Below are positions 19,425 through 29,915 of a stretch of 64,000 nt of DNA, in pieces (the stretch's first letter is position 1; every line of letters begins with the position of its first letter). The notes beneath the pieces were generated by a model. It saw nothing but the letters and a program-made list of their open reading frames with translations, searched no databases and was not told where the DNA came from. The stretch covers positions 115,709,880-115,773,879 of the forward strand of contig BTPG01000005.1 of assembly GCA_036245525.1 (NCBI GenBank), given 5' to 3'. Both the position numbers and the translations under genes were made by a program. Source of the stretch: Semisulcospira habei (taxonomy: Eukaryota; Mollusca; Gastropoda; Semisulcospiridae).

Positions 19425-19691
19425 GAAGATGGAAGACCCAGACAGTGGAGCAGCGCTACAGTACTCGGGAATTGCCATCTGGTCACTGATGGCATGTAGA
19501 ACGTCATCTTGGGGTCACAAACACTGAAGATCCGTATCACAGTGTAACCACATCTCTAGCTATAAGGTACCAATGCATGACGGAGGACTCAAAAACGCCG
19601 GACTGTTCTAAATAAGAAGTTCTGGCCTACTGTTGCAAGCATTAGACCAGAACTGCGTATTTAGGCCAAGCAGACATTTTTGAACTACGCC

Positions 19692-19860
19692 TTAACCCGT
19701 TCATTGAAGAGAAAATTTGAACACCACCCAACTGCAAGAACACCACCCAGCTGCAAGAGGAATAGATCCTCATGGGCCCCCGCAGTCATGAGGATCTATG
19801 CCTCCTACTGAAACCACTTTGTATGCATGTTTGTTTGACAGCTAGGGACAATTATTGATC
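19692..19860. mobile_element. PAL-B palindromic MITE, right arm shortened
   Basis: TTAACCCGTTCATTGAAGAG start. AACACCACCCARCTGCAAGA is duplicated in tandem. The hairpin has lost most of the GGGGGC inner right arm (CCCCCGCAGTCATGAGG). The right end was not found. Confidence 0.78.
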
Positions 19861-19959
19861 TGGACCGAGCTGTTCGAACATTGAACTTCGAAGTCACTGC
19901 TGCTTTTACTCGTGACCTGCGAGGGAAAACCAGATGGCCAAAGTCTAACCTTTGCCCCT

Positions 19960-20173
19960 TTAACCCCATTTAGCCCCGGCGCTCTACATCAGGAGATGGA
20001 TCGTCCATGATAATTCAAGGGTAGTGCCAGATTAGCTTGGCGCCATAAGGCGCCAAGCTAATCTGGCACTACCCTTGAATTAATATGGTTGATGCATCTC
20101 CTGCAACTGATTCATAGTTGTGAAGTCAGACGTGTAAAATTAAGAAATGTGGCCTTAGAGTTAAATGGGTTAA
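19960..20173. mobile_element. PAL-A palindromic MITE with TTAA on both sides
   Basis: TTAACCCCATTTAGCCCCGG to GAGTTAAATGGGTTAA, 214 bp. Hairpin centre GGCGCC-ATAA-GGCGCC. Confidence 0.9.
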
Positions 20174-20537
20174 GCGATGTCAATATAATACATGATTGTT
20201 ACAGCGGCATTTCTGCACATAACTGCGCACCTTTTGGTAATTTGGTTTTATTTTCTTTTAAACAACTAGATCATATCAGTTAAGCTCTATGTGTACTGAT
20301 ACAAAGGAACAATTCAAGTTTCATTCAACTGAACCTACGATCACCAAGTAGTGTCCGTCTTCATCTCATAGCATGACAAACATATTCAGACGGGATTGGA
20401 CATAATAAAGCAATCGGAGAGAAATGCTTGCAATGGAACAGTGTCAGAACTTTGTAAAACATATACACTTTTGTTGTTGTTGTTGCATGCACGGTCTAAA
20501 CGTTTCACTTGTGCACATCTTATTTCTTGTACGAAAT

Positions 20538-20943
20538 CCAGACCAACACGGTGACTGCCAAACGAGTAAAATGCAATGAAAATCCCTGCAAAATAAACAC
20601 GCTTATAAAGGCCAAGTACAACACAGACTCATTCAATAAAGTTGTACTGGTCCTTATTAATCCAGTGCCTTTCCTTGTTGGGACTTTCCTTTTATTTCAT
20701 GTACGTTTCTTTGATGACTAGAGTGATTTATTTTTTTAAAATCATCGCATGCATTTCTCGGCTGTGATGTCACTTCATAAAATAACCCAAAAGAGAAAGA
20801 AACACGCTTAGAAAAGACAGTTAGAACAATTTACAATAAACTGTGTTGTAACTGTATTTTCTAAGCGTGTTCAAGTTCTTTCTCCGTTGGGTTCCGTCGC
20901 CTCTGCATTTTACACGCTTGGCAGTCAACGTTTTTGGTCTGGA
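20538..20943. repeat. Composite inverted repeat (PAL-S)
   Basis: Outer arms: CCAGACCAACACGGTGACTG (20540 on) against the complement of CAGTCAACGTTTTTGGTCTGG (about 20923-20943), each continuing into a GTAAAATGCA stretch. Inside, a second palindrome 20784-20891 has arms AACACGCTTAGAAAA and TTTTCTAAGCGTGTT, bounded by AACCCAA and TTGGGTT, which resembles a TTAA-CCC-type element. Confidence 0.65.
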
Positions 20944-21257
20944 TTCTGTGATGTTCACACACATAATTTTGTGAGAACCGGGAAGGACAGGCCGGACTTC
21001 GAATTTTGGCATCCACGTACACAGCCGAACGCCGGGAGTGAAGAGAACAAAACACTGCGTCTGATGAAGCATACACATCAAGAATAGAAGCAGCTCTGAT
21101 ATTCCAGTCTCGCTTGCAACGTATCCAAAACACCCACATTTCAAGCCATCTATTCCTGGCCCTCAGTCCCTCCAGTGTCAATAGTCAACGTTCAAGCGCA
21201 CAACACCTTCATCTTCTGAGGGACCGAGATGCAAGGAAATGATGCAAAATCCTCACC

Positions 21258-21330
21258 AGCAAGAGGCATAGATTCTCATGAGCCCCAGCGACTCACGTCG
21301 CTGGGGCTCATGAGAATCTATGCCTCTTGC
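21258..21330. repeat. PAL-B-derived perfect palindrome
   Basis: 73 bp: GCAAGAGGCATAGATTCTC arms, inner AGCCCCAGCGAC pairing with GTCGCTGGGGCT, loop TCAC. TTC for TCC and AGCGAC for GCGC appear in both arms. Confidence 0.88.
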
Positions 21331-21617
21331 CGATACTGCCGAGGCTCACAATTTATTCCTCTCGCAGGTAGGGTTGCTGCATCATTTACTTGCTTCTCAG
21401 TCCTGCACGGGACAATGAGCATCTATGCTTTTTTGCTTAGAGGGATGCTGCATTGCTTACTTCCTTCTGATCCCTCCACGGGACACATGACAGTCTATGC
21501 CTCTTGTACACGGAATCTGCTGGTATATAAGGACTCTGTTAGGCGACGGAGGGTTCATTCACAAAGACGTGCAGAGATGCAATACAAGCCTCCCTGAGAA
21601 CTGCGCACGACTGACCT

Positions 21618-21668
21618 GCCAGAGGCATAGACCCTCATGACCCTTGCAACCTGTAAGGGGTCCATGCC
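21618..21668. repeat. PAL-B left arm, decayed
   Basis: GCCAGAGGCATAGACCCTC then ATGACCCTTGCAACC; the right side has only GGGGTCCATG. Confidence 0.5.
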
Positions 21669-22347
21669 AACCCGTTCTTTGGCGGGAAATGAGTCACGTG
21701 GCCCGTTTTTACTGTTTGCCAGCAGGAATTCCTTTCTACTTTTGAGCGTCAGATCGAGGCACATTAAACATGCATGGAGGAGTTTCCTGAGGAATGGGGA
21801 CGTGTCATGCAGCCGACTGCAAGTAATTTTGCACTACAAGTAAATACTTTTACCAAGACAACCCTGCGGCGGTGATACTGACAAGCGGCATCACGTGTTC
21901 AAATGACTGGAGATTTCCTTCCGACGGCGACGGTCTTGACGTTCTGCCGCTACACTACAGAATAGAACCCATTAAGATCTGTACGCTCGCATCCCTCAAA
22001 CAGAAAAGTTTGTCGAGAATTCAGCCTTGCAGTCCCTGGCTGATCCCACTGTTGACAAATGCATTATGGGATCACGTCACAGGGAGGCAACCCGTCCTCG
22101 CAAGGGGAAGAACCCCATACGTGCCACGCAAACCAAATAACTTACAGACACCCACCAGCTCAGCCGCGGCAGGTGCTTTGACAAAAAGAGGAAACGGAGG
22201 GACTTTTTATTTTTTGATGCACGGCTGAATAACTGAGGGCGACACAGGTGAAATTCTCCAGATATTCCAAGAAGCTGGTCAAAAAGCCGAATCAAGAGAA
22301 AAAAATCACCAACGATGTTACAGGAGATACAAATGGATCATCAGTAC

Positions 22348-22424
22348 AGGCAAGCAAAGGTCCCAGGGCGGCTGTGCGCGGGCCCACTGCGGCCGTCGTG
22401 GGCCCGAAGACTCTTTGCTACTGG
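22348..22424. repeat. PAL-G palindrome, shortened
   Basis: GGCAAGCAAAGGTCCC outer arm, inner GGGCCCACTGCGGCC and GGCCGTCGTGGGCCC, and outer TTTGCTACTGGG. Confidence 0.65.
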
Positions 22425-22519
22425 GGATTGTATTAACAAAAGTGTATCAGCATAATGCACTTTAATGCCCAAAATGGAAATCGACCGTTTCCCGGAATGG
22501 ATGAAGAGTTTAACGTTGT

Positions 22520-22617
22520 TTAACCCTTTGGCAGTCGATAGCGCTTTGTACTTTCGAGGTCACGGTGATTCCTGTAGGAATCACCTCGAAACAAAGCGCT
22601 ATCGACAGTCAAGGGCG
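22520..22617. mobile_element. PAL-C palindromic MITE
   Basis: TTAACCCTTTGGCAGTCG start. Arms GATAGCGCTTTGT and ACAAAGCGCTATC, inner TTCGAGGT with ACCTCGAA, centre TTCCTGTAGGAA. The right end AAGGGCGTG has lost TTAA. Confidence 0.87.
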
Positions 22618-23191
22618 TGTTTGTCTTGTGTGTTTCTTGCAATGGTGAAGTTGAACATCATTGCGGCTTGGCTCTGTACTCAGTTGGGCGGGCACCGACT
22701 GAGTTCATCGTGTTACATTTCGCACGCGGCACCATGCATGCGCGCGCACACTCACACCGGCCATTACGCGGCATGCACGCAAACAAGCGCGCATGTACGC
22801 ACACACACACACACACTGTAATCTCAACTGACCTCACCCCAGCCTCCACCCTTTACATAACATCTCTGTTTACTATGTATTTCTGCTGGGGACTGGGAGG
22901 GGTGAACAACTCAGTTCAGTAAAACTAGTGTCCGGCGGCGCAAATGGCGAAACCGGTCTAAGAGAAAAATCTGCACTACAAACACAGTCTCATGACCATG
23001 CTTGTCACGGTATCGTGAGAAAAGCCTGGGAGCTCAAACAGATGCCTACAGACGCAAACTTGAAACGAAACTCCCCCCACCCCCACCCCCCACCCATCCA
23101 CCCCCCCCCAAAAAAAAAAGAAAAAAAAAAAAAAAAAGAGACCAAGTTAAAACTGAACTGTTAGTACTTCAGTGTAATCTCCGACCCGCCC

Positions 23192-23252
23192 TACTGGTGC
23201 GTGATTTTGGACCTAACTGCCCCAGGCTTTGAGGTCTAAAATGACAGACCGG
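23192..23252. repeat. PAL-M hairpin
   Basis: CTGGTGCGTGATTTTGGACC pairs with GGTCTAAAATGACAGACCGG. Confidence 0.65.
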
Positions 23253-23292
23253 AATTCATCTGCCTGTTCGAGTCAAAAGACCGGTAAGTTTA

Positions 23293-23372
23293 TTTTTGTG
23301 AAAAGCGAGATTTTGATCGTAATGCAATGAGAATCTAGCTTTTTGCGAGAAAGGGCTTGCTGCTTTTTCCTT
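23293..23372. repeat. PAL-N hairpin, decayed
   Basis: TTTGTGAAAAGCGAGATTTT and AATCTAGCTTTTTGCGAGAA are loosely inverted; GGCTTGCTGCTTTTTCC follows as in the better copies at 34440-34550 and 35101-35211. Confidence 0.5.
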
Positions 23373-23467
23373 CACAGGGCACAAATACACATCAAAGTGC
23401 CATGATTAGAACAATGATCTAAAAGCGTTTTTATCTATAGACACACTTTACAACAAAGGCTAAACCT

Positions 23468-23537
23468 CTGCAAGAGACATAGATCCTCATGAGCCCCCGC
23501 AGTTGCGGGGGCTCATGAGGATCTATGCCTCTTGCTA
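23468..23537. repeat. PAL-B hairpin
   Basis: GCAAGAGACATAGATCCTC to GAGGATCTATGCCTCTTGC with centre CCCCCGCAGTTGCGGGGG. Near-perfect; outer flanks are not recognisable. Confidence 0.88.
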
Positions 23538-23834
23538 ACCATTCGTAATCTCGTTTCTCAGGCAGGATTTGGCTGGTGATGGTTGCTGAGATCAAAGTGT
23601 TCAAGGTTACGCAAGCTACAAATATACCGCAGAGGAGAGCTGACACAAGTAGGCCACTACTAAACTGAGCTGGACTGACTTCGCTTTGTTGTGCAAGATA
23701 AGAATTCCAACGAAAACAAGTAGTACCCCTAAGCCACCGTGATTGCTATGATTACAATAATTAAGCGGGACTATGCAGTCCGCCACAATACCGCATATAT
23801 AGCGATTATAGCGTTTCCGAGAGACACGGCGAGG

Positions 23835-24026
23835 CTAACCCCCTTCAGTCCCCGCCATTGTACGAAAATGTTCGTTTGTGAAATGTGTGTTCATTCAACG
23901 ATCAAAAACCAAAACCGTCCAAGAAACATGGATACAAACTGGTCTCAGCAAGAGCCATAGATCCTCATGAGCCCCCGCAGTCTTGCAGTTGTGATCGCGT
24001 TCACTTTTTCTCGGTGAAGGGATTAA
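23835..24026. mobile_element. PAL-B MITE with right arm deleted from the centre
   Basis: CTAACCCCCTTCAGTCCC to GGTGAAGGGATTAAA. The left arm runs up to GAGCCCCCGCAG, then jumps directly to TCTTGCAGTTG, the sequence beyond the right arm. Confidence 0.8.
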
Positions 24027-24299
24027 ACGCGCAGTCCGCACACCGTCGAGCAATGTGGGTCGCCACATCGATTTTGAAAATTAGCGGCATCAGAAATCAG
24101 TATTAGGTGTAAATGAATCAGTCTGGAACAAAGCATTAAGGTGTCTGGTACTGTATCTCTCTTGCTAAGTTATGGTAATCCGTGTGAATATCGTTAGACA
24201 CTGTCTGAAATCGGCAGATCAAAGAATATGAACTGCATTTCCCACATCCTAACAGCCTCCATGTTCAATCTTTGATAAAAGGACGCTGTAACCTCATAC

Positions 24300-24545
24300 A
24301 CCACCACCATCCCTACCACCACCAGCTGCCCCCCCCTCCCCCACCGCCCCCTCCCCCCCCACACCCCCCACACACACACACACACACTCACACCACTCCA
24401 CAAACATCCCCCCAAACAAAAATAAATAAATAAATTACAAAATTAAATAAATACCAAAAATAATATCAATAATAGAATAAATTGTAAAAACTATACTAAT
24501 CATAATATGCATCATCATCATCATAAAAAATAAAAAAAAAAATTA
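24300..24545. repeat. C-rich, CA and A/T-rich low-complexity run
   Basis: CCACCACC/CCCCCTCC repeats, a CA run, then AAATAAAT-type and AAT-rich sequence. No feature beyond composition. Confidence 0.9.
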
Positions 24546-24651
24546 AACTGATATTGAGCATTTCTCTCCATGTTATGATGTATTGAAAGCACTGGTCCTG
24601 TTTCCCAGACGTTTGTTTTGTCTATTGGGTCTGTTGTCGCGCATTAACTCT

Positions 24652-24742
24652 TAACCCTTTGGCTGTCGGTAGCGCTGTTTGTGGAGGCGATTCTTGCAGG
24701 AATCACCTCCACAAACAGCGCTACCGACAGCCAAAGGGTAAA
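24652..24742. mobile_element. PAL-C palindromic MITE with concordant arm changes
   Basis: TTAACCCTTTGGCTGTCGGT to CCAAAGGGTAAA. Both arms carry GTTTGTGGAGG / CCTCCACAAAC in place of the usual TTTTGTCGAGG / CCTCGACAAAA. Arms otherwise perfect. Confidence 0.92.
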
Positions 24743-25155
24743 AACGGACATCGAAATAAAGGTATTTTCTCTGAAACAGCACGTGTTTGTGCGGGGTAAT
24801 TTTTTTTCCTGGAAATAACTGTTATTCGTTGCTCGTGTAGGAACCGTTTGCAATAAACTTAAAATCGCCATCAATAAGGTATTAATATATAGTCGTCTAT
24901 TTCCAAAGGACCAGCCCTATAACTGACAATGGCGCATTTATCTTTGGTCTCGTCGCACATTAATTCTTTAAATGGACGATAACCTGAAACAAAAGTATTG
25001 TTCAAAACAAACTTGCACGAATCATCGCGAAAAAAAGAAAAAGAAAACTGAACCCGCTCGACAACCAAAGGATTCAGTTTACAGCGTCGTTTGTTGCATG
25101 TATTTAAATTAGTCATTTTTTTCTTATAATGTCATTCCTTGCAATTCACTACCCC

Positions 25156-25261
25156 GACTAGCCACAAGGGGAGGAAATCCACGAGTTGCGTGCCCCTGAC
25201 CGGCTCTCTTGGAGCCGGTCAGGGGCACATAACTCGTGAATTTCCTCTCCTGTGGTCTATC
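25156..25261. repeat. Single-copy palindrome (PAL-L)
   Basis: CCACAAGGGGAGGAAATC pairs with AATTTCCTCTCCTGTGG, and GTGCCCCTGACCGGCTC pairs with GAGCCGGTCAGGGGCAC around a short loop. No other copy in the window. Confidence 0.85.
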
Positions 25262-25386
25262 TCCAAATGAACTGTCTGAACCTGCTAATTGTCCTGAAAA
25301 TAATGACTTTGGTGCGGCATATATCCGCCTTGTCACCAGAACGTTCGGTCGATGACCGACAGTGTGCTACCGTCTCGCATTATTTT

Positions 25387-25602
25387 TTAACTCATTCTAC
25401 CCCAACACCGAAATCTCCAAAATTTTGCCGTTGTCGTCTGAAGACTGCCTCGCAGTGCAGGACACAGATTGACCATCATAGTTCAAGGGTGATGCCAGAA
25501 TAGCTTGGCGCCCATAGGCGCCAAGCTATTCTGGCATCGCCCTTGAACTATCATGGTCGATCCTTTATCTTGCTGTGGTGTGCCTGGGGTAGGATGCGTT
25601 AA
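25387..25602. mobile_element. PAL-A palindromic MITE with TTAA on both sides
   Basis: TTAACTCATTCTACCCCAAC to GGGGTAGGATGCGTTAA, 216 bp. Hairpin centre GGCGCC-CATA-GGCGCC. Its right TTAA (25599-25602) is also the left TTAA of the PAL-E element. Confidence 0.92.
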
Positions 25603-25667
25603 CCCGCGTGTGCATGCACTGAGCCAACTGTTAACAGTACCGGTGGCAGCATGCACGAATGGGTTAA
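25599..25667. mobile_element. PAL-E palindromic MITE
   Basis: 69 bp, TTAACCCGCGTGTGCATGC to GCATGCACGAATGGGTTAA. The centre ACTGTTAACAGT is palindromic and contains a further TTAA. Confidence 0.85.
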
Positions 25668-25906
25668 TCCGACAAGGAAGCAACAGTGCTGTGTACAAAC
25701 TGTGTGTCTCACAGTCAGTCACAGCTTGTACTGACGGGAAACCTAACTGTCGGACTATCGCGCGTCTAGTCTGGCCCCGGATAGCACGATTTGGGTTCTT
25801 CGCGATGAAAACAAAATATAAGTTTCGCGTGTTTCGACAACACCGCTATGCTGCATCTTAATAATTATGTACGTCCTGTTTCGCCGCCGACTGGTCCGCT
25901 GTAAGC

Positions 25907-26006
25907 AAAAGGTCCTCGGGCCGATGTCGGCCGCAATGGGCCCGCGCACGTCTGTGCGCAGGCCCATTGCGGCCGACATCGGCCAGATGGTCCTTTGCTC
26001 ACTGGG
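25907..26006. mobile_element. PAL-G palindrome
   Basis: GTAAGCAAAAGGTCC and CTTTGCTCACTGGG outside; GGCCGATGTCGGCCGCAATG with its complement inside; centre GCGCACGTCTGTGCGC. Confidence 0.85.
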
Positions 26007-26125
26007 TCTTTCGATCTGTTGACGCCGCACGTATAATGGCTGGAAATAACGCAAATGTTTTCACGACTGATGAACTAAGTTGTTCGTGTGTGGCAATGAC
26101 AGGACGAGACCTTGTACGACCAACT

Positions 26126-26324
26126 TTAACCCCGTCTCTGCCGAGTGGTCGCAGATTGTGTTAATTCAGCACCCCAAAATTAACTCCCATATCCGTCCAA
26201 GAAGCATGAATGCAAAAGTGGGGCCAGCGCAGCAAGAGGTATCGATCCTCATGAGCCCTCTGCACCTGAAATCAATATCTTGCAGCTGGATGTCTTTACT
26301 TTCCCTCGACAGCGAAGGGGTCAA
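26126..26324. mobile_element. PAL-B MITE, right arm replaced
   Basis: TTAACCCCGTCTCTGCCGAG to GCGAAGGGGTCAA. The left arm (AAGAGGTATCGATCCTCATG) is present, but the right arm is reduced to CTGAAATCAATATCTTGCAG. Confidence 0.75.
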
Positions 26325-26584
26325 TTTTGAAGGAGGGGGGGGGGGTGGTGGTGGTGGTGGTGGTGGGGGGGGGGGGAATCCGATAGTCACACTTGTGCTT
26401 AACCCCTACAGTCATCTAGTTCAGATGAACTGTTTGCAGTGTTATAAGTCTTGCAAGGCTTAATCTCACTGGAATGCTCGACGCTGAATTCTGCTGACTC
26501 CGGCGCGCCCGCATTCACTGACTTCCGTCATGTTGCAGGAAGTTCGAACCGATGACGCAGCTTCAAGTAGTCATGTAGTCACAC

Positions 26585-26788
26585 CTTCCCTGTCGAGAAA
26601 AAAAAAAAACAGTGAGCACGATTCAATGCAAAAGGCATAGACCCTCATGAGCCCCTGCTACTGCGGATGAGGATCTGTGCCTCTTGTTGACTCTACTTTC
26701 TGTCCTTGGATGGATGGAGTTCTTTGGTGGTGAATTAACACTTTCAGAAAAAAACAGTCTGCGAGCTCTGGCCGTGAAGGAGTCAAAC
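26585..26788. mobile_element. PAL-B MITE, loop shortened
   Basis: CCTTCCCTGTCGAG to GGCCGTGAAGGAGTCAA. Arms AAAGGCATAGACCCTCATG and ATGAGGATCTGTGCCTCTT with the inner GGGGGC of the right arm lost. Confidence 0.75.
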
Positions 26789-26832
26789 AAACGAGGAAGA
26801 AACGGTACTGTTTACAAGAGGCTTGTTTGATT

Positions 26833-26890
26833 CCCAATGCGCAAAAGGCCGTCGGGCCGACGTCTGCCCGATTACCTTTTGCGCATTGGG
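26833..26890. mobile_element. PAL-G palindrome with internal deletion
   Basis: CCCAATGCGCAAAAGGCC to TACCTTTTGCGCATTGGG. Only 58 bp: the central GCGCACG block is missing. Confidence 0.8.
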
Positions 26891-27292
26891 TTGTTATGTC
26901 GGGGGGGGGGGGGGGGGGGGGCATAACTGTCTACTTCGACATTCTGGACCATAGAAATGGATTTTGAAGCCTTCTCATAAAAAAATATAACGTCTGGACA
27001 AACAAACAAAAGAACAGCACTGTTCACAGCATGCGTGTTTGCATGGGAGCAATATCCGTCTGATTCGGACCTGTTCCTGGTCATGTGGTTCGATGACTGA
27101 CCGTATGACGTCAGTTTCATATCGTTGGAACGTCGCGCTTTAGTTCTATAAAATTACGAAGTATGAAGAGAGAAAGAAAAGAAAAGAAAGAAAAAAACGG
27201 GTTTCAGAACACTTCTTTGTGTCTTTGTATGTAGGTGAACATTTTCTGACTACAAACGTCAATGTCTACTTATTAATCTAGAACGTCAAGGC

Positions 27293-27303
27293 CCTGGGGA
27301 GGG

Positions 27304-27391
<88 letters not shown>

Positions 27392-27772
27392 ACATTGCTT
27401 AACGTCCCGACAGCAACAAGGCTTTCTCAGGACGTGCCTGCACTGCGTGTGAAAAACAAAATAAACAGAATATTGAATGTATGTCGCCAGCCGGTCCAAT
27501 ACGTTAAATAAACCTACGACATGGGGCCTAAATAAAGCTAAGACCATTTAGCAACACACATCCAATATCAAGAGCTACAGGCAGCGCAGACAGTAGGGAG
27601 AGTTGAAAAAAGGAAAATACAGGTGAATGGACCAAGGGTAGACAGAAACACATGCCCCAGAATACAGAAGAAAACCCACCCTGTGGGGCTGACCAGGGTG
27701 ATCCTGGGAACTAAAAAGTAGTTACCCCACCCAAGTCCCCCAGGGCAGACCCGGGTGGGGGCCTGGGGAGGG
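27293..27772 (-). mobile_element. SINE family N, copy 2, with (GATT)n tail and target duplications
   Basis: Body 27304-27761. The minus-strand 3' tail is an AATC repeat (27304-27390 as GATT on the plus strand), next to TGTACATTGCTTAACGTCCC. The other end is CCCAGGGCAGACCCGGGTGG. Flanked by CCTGGGGAGGG at 27293-27303 and 27762-27772. Confidence 0.87.
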
Positions 27773-28101
27773 GTCGGGGGGGGGGGGGGAGGGTTACACG
27801 CATAACATTTTTCCTATTCTTTCACGAACTTAAAAAAAAAAAATTGGTAGGGGGTTGGGTGTTGGGTGTTGGGTGTGGAGGTAACTTCCCTAATAAAGCA
27901 CCTGCACCTTTAAACTAAAAGTCCCCCATTGTCAAACTCTTCAGCCTGCAAGAGTCACAGATTGCCATAATCCTCAGCAGCCGGCAGCCTAAACCTTTGG
28001 CTTGCACCCATAAAATGAGTATGTCACCTTGCTTTATGTGACCATGCGACTACCAATTAAGAAAAAGCACCTACACCCTGAAACTTCGAGCCATCCACTT
28101 T

Positions 28102-28416
28102 CAAACTCCTTAGTCTGGAAGATTGTCATACGGATGCAAACTCCTTAGTCTGGAAGATTGTCATACGGATGCAAACTCCTTAGTCTGGAAGATTGTCATA
28201 CGGATGCAAACTCCTTAGTCTGGAAGATTGTCATACGGATGCAAACTCCTTAGTCTGGAAGATTGTCATACGGATGCAAACTCCTTAGTCTGGAAGATTG
28301 TCATACGGATGCAAACTCCTTAGTCTGGAAGATTGTCATACGGATGCAAACTCCTTAGTCTGGAAGATTGTCATACGGATGCAAACTCCTTAGTCTGGAA
28401 GATTGTCATACGGATG
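28102..28416. repeat. 35-bp tandem repeat, 9 copies
   Basis: The unit begins CAAACTCCTTAGTCTGG and ends GATTGTCATACGGATG. All nine units are essentially identical, which indicates recent expansion. A diverged relative (TCAAACTCTTCAGCCTGCAA) lies just upstream near 27931. Confidence 0.97.
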
Positions 28417-28478
28417 GAAACCAGAGGCATATATTGCCATGAGCACCAGCAGCCGTAGGACTGAGGACCGATTCCACG

Positions 28479-28656
28479 TTAACCCTTTGCCACTGTCGGT
28501 AGCGCGTTTTGTCGAGGTGATTCCTCGACACAAAGCGCTACCGACAGCAAAGGGCTTGCAGGAGTCACCTCGACACAAAAGCGCCACCGACAACCTGTAA
28601 GGCTTTGCAGGAATCACGGCCCCGACAACAAGCGCTACCGACAGTAAGCGGGTTTA
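28479..28656. mobile_element. PAL-C element with three successive right arms
   Basis: TTAACCCTTTGCCACTGTCG starts a normal hairpin to about 28553 (GACAGCAAAGGG). Two further right-arm copies follow: GCAGGAGTCACCTCGACAC... (28554-28600) and GCAGGAATCACGGCCCCGAC... (28601-28656), the last ending AAGCGGGTTTA. Confidence 0.85.
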
Positions 28657-28959
28657 GGGTCATTGAACCGGTGACCGCGAAAAAGATTTGACACCTGAAC
28701 AAATTTTACCGAGTGACCTACTTTCTATGTCCAGACCCATCTGGTGACCTAGTTGCCAATGAGTCCAGTTCTTGAGATACGTCACCGAGTACACGTTTGT
28801 GAGAGCGGAGCAGGTGCGCTGTAAGTGCTGTTTTTATGATTCAGTATATGGATGCAACGACCTCGCATGAGCCGACTGCCAATAAGTCCAGTATCTGAGA
28901 TAATATCACCTCGCACATCTGCGTGAAACAGACACGGACGGGTGTGTCGTGTGTGCTAT

Positions 28960-29187
28960 TTAACAGAATATCATGATACTGAGGCTAAAAGCTTCAAATG
29001 TGTACTCTGCCATAGGCAAGCTACATTATAGTACTTACAGATAAGGATATAGACCAATGGCTTTAGTTTAAAGGTGGTGCCAGAATAGCTTGGCGCCTAG
29101 AGGCGCCAAGCTATTCTAGCTCTACCCTTGAACTATTTTAGTCAAACTTATTTCACACACTGGTGTATTTCGAATGATAAGGGTTAA
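28960..29187. mobile_element. PAL-A palindromic MITE with TTAA on both sides
   Basis: TTAACAGAATATCATGATAC to GAATGATAAGGGTTAA, 228 bp; same outer frame as 3146-3364 and 7934-8157. Confidence 0.9.
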
Positions 29188-29512
29188 AGTACCATTAAGC
29201 GTAAGCTTGAAGACAAATTTCAGCACCATTTGTGTTTATTATGCCTTGTCGACACACTTAATGAACTTTAACAGCAGTTGGCAAAAGCACACGCGTAATC
29301 GCATTTATTTATTCTGCGCAGCCCTTAGCGTGTCAATCTATTTTTTGCTGTTTCTTGTACTGAAGCGTTGTATTTATAGAAAGGAGTGGAGTCATTGTCA
29401 AATGGATTGCCCTGTATCTAAATGAACCATAACTAGACTTGTGTGTAGCGTTTCGTAACGGGCCATCTGTTACAAAAGTGTATCTTTGAACAGTTACGGC
29501 GGTAGTGGGCCT

Positions 29513-29727
29513 TATACCCATTACATCGTGAGGCTGAATTTTGTTTTTAATTTGTTTACATGAGGCTACATGACATGTTACTAGGAGATAGCTCAAGAAT
29601 TTTAGTCCAAGGATGGTGCCAGAATAGCTTGGCGCCTCTGGCGCCAATCTATTCTGGCACCATCTATGAACGATCGTGTTCAAATTTATGTCAATCAACA
29701 ATGTACCAGGATAAAAACAAAGGTTAA
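29513..29727. mobile_element. PAL-A palindromic MITE
   Basis: TATACCCATTACATCGTGAG start; hairpin centre GGCGCC-TCT-GGCGCC; end AACAAAGGTTAA. The last TTAA (29724-29727) is shared with the PAL-B that follows. Confidence 0.85.
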
Positions 29728-29915
29728 CCCGTTCAGTGCCAGTCGACGCAGACTTGTTTCTGCAATCTTCGTTAATTCAACACCCAAAAATTCTAGCTGT
29801 CCCAGGGACATGGATTCAAAGTGTCGTCAGCAACAGGCAACTGCGCGGGCTCACGAGAATCTATACCTCTTGCAGTTCGATGGTATTCACATTTTCCCGG
29901 CAATGAACGGGTTAA
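29724..29915. mobile_element. PAL-B MITE, left arm lost
   Basis: TTAACCCGTTCAGTGCC to CAATGAACGGGTTAA is a good terminal inverted repeat. Only the right arm (GGGCTCACGAGAATCTATAC) of the hairpin remains. Confidence 0.82.

Noticed and set aside
20821..21181. Two overlapping open frames of about 107 residues as a gene
   Set aside because: They overlap each other and an inverted repeat, and neither shows a known domain or codon structure.
28102..28416. Regular direct repeats resembling a CRISPR array
   Set aside because: The 35-bp units are directly joined with no spacers, and the surroundings are eukaryotic repeat DNA without cas genes.
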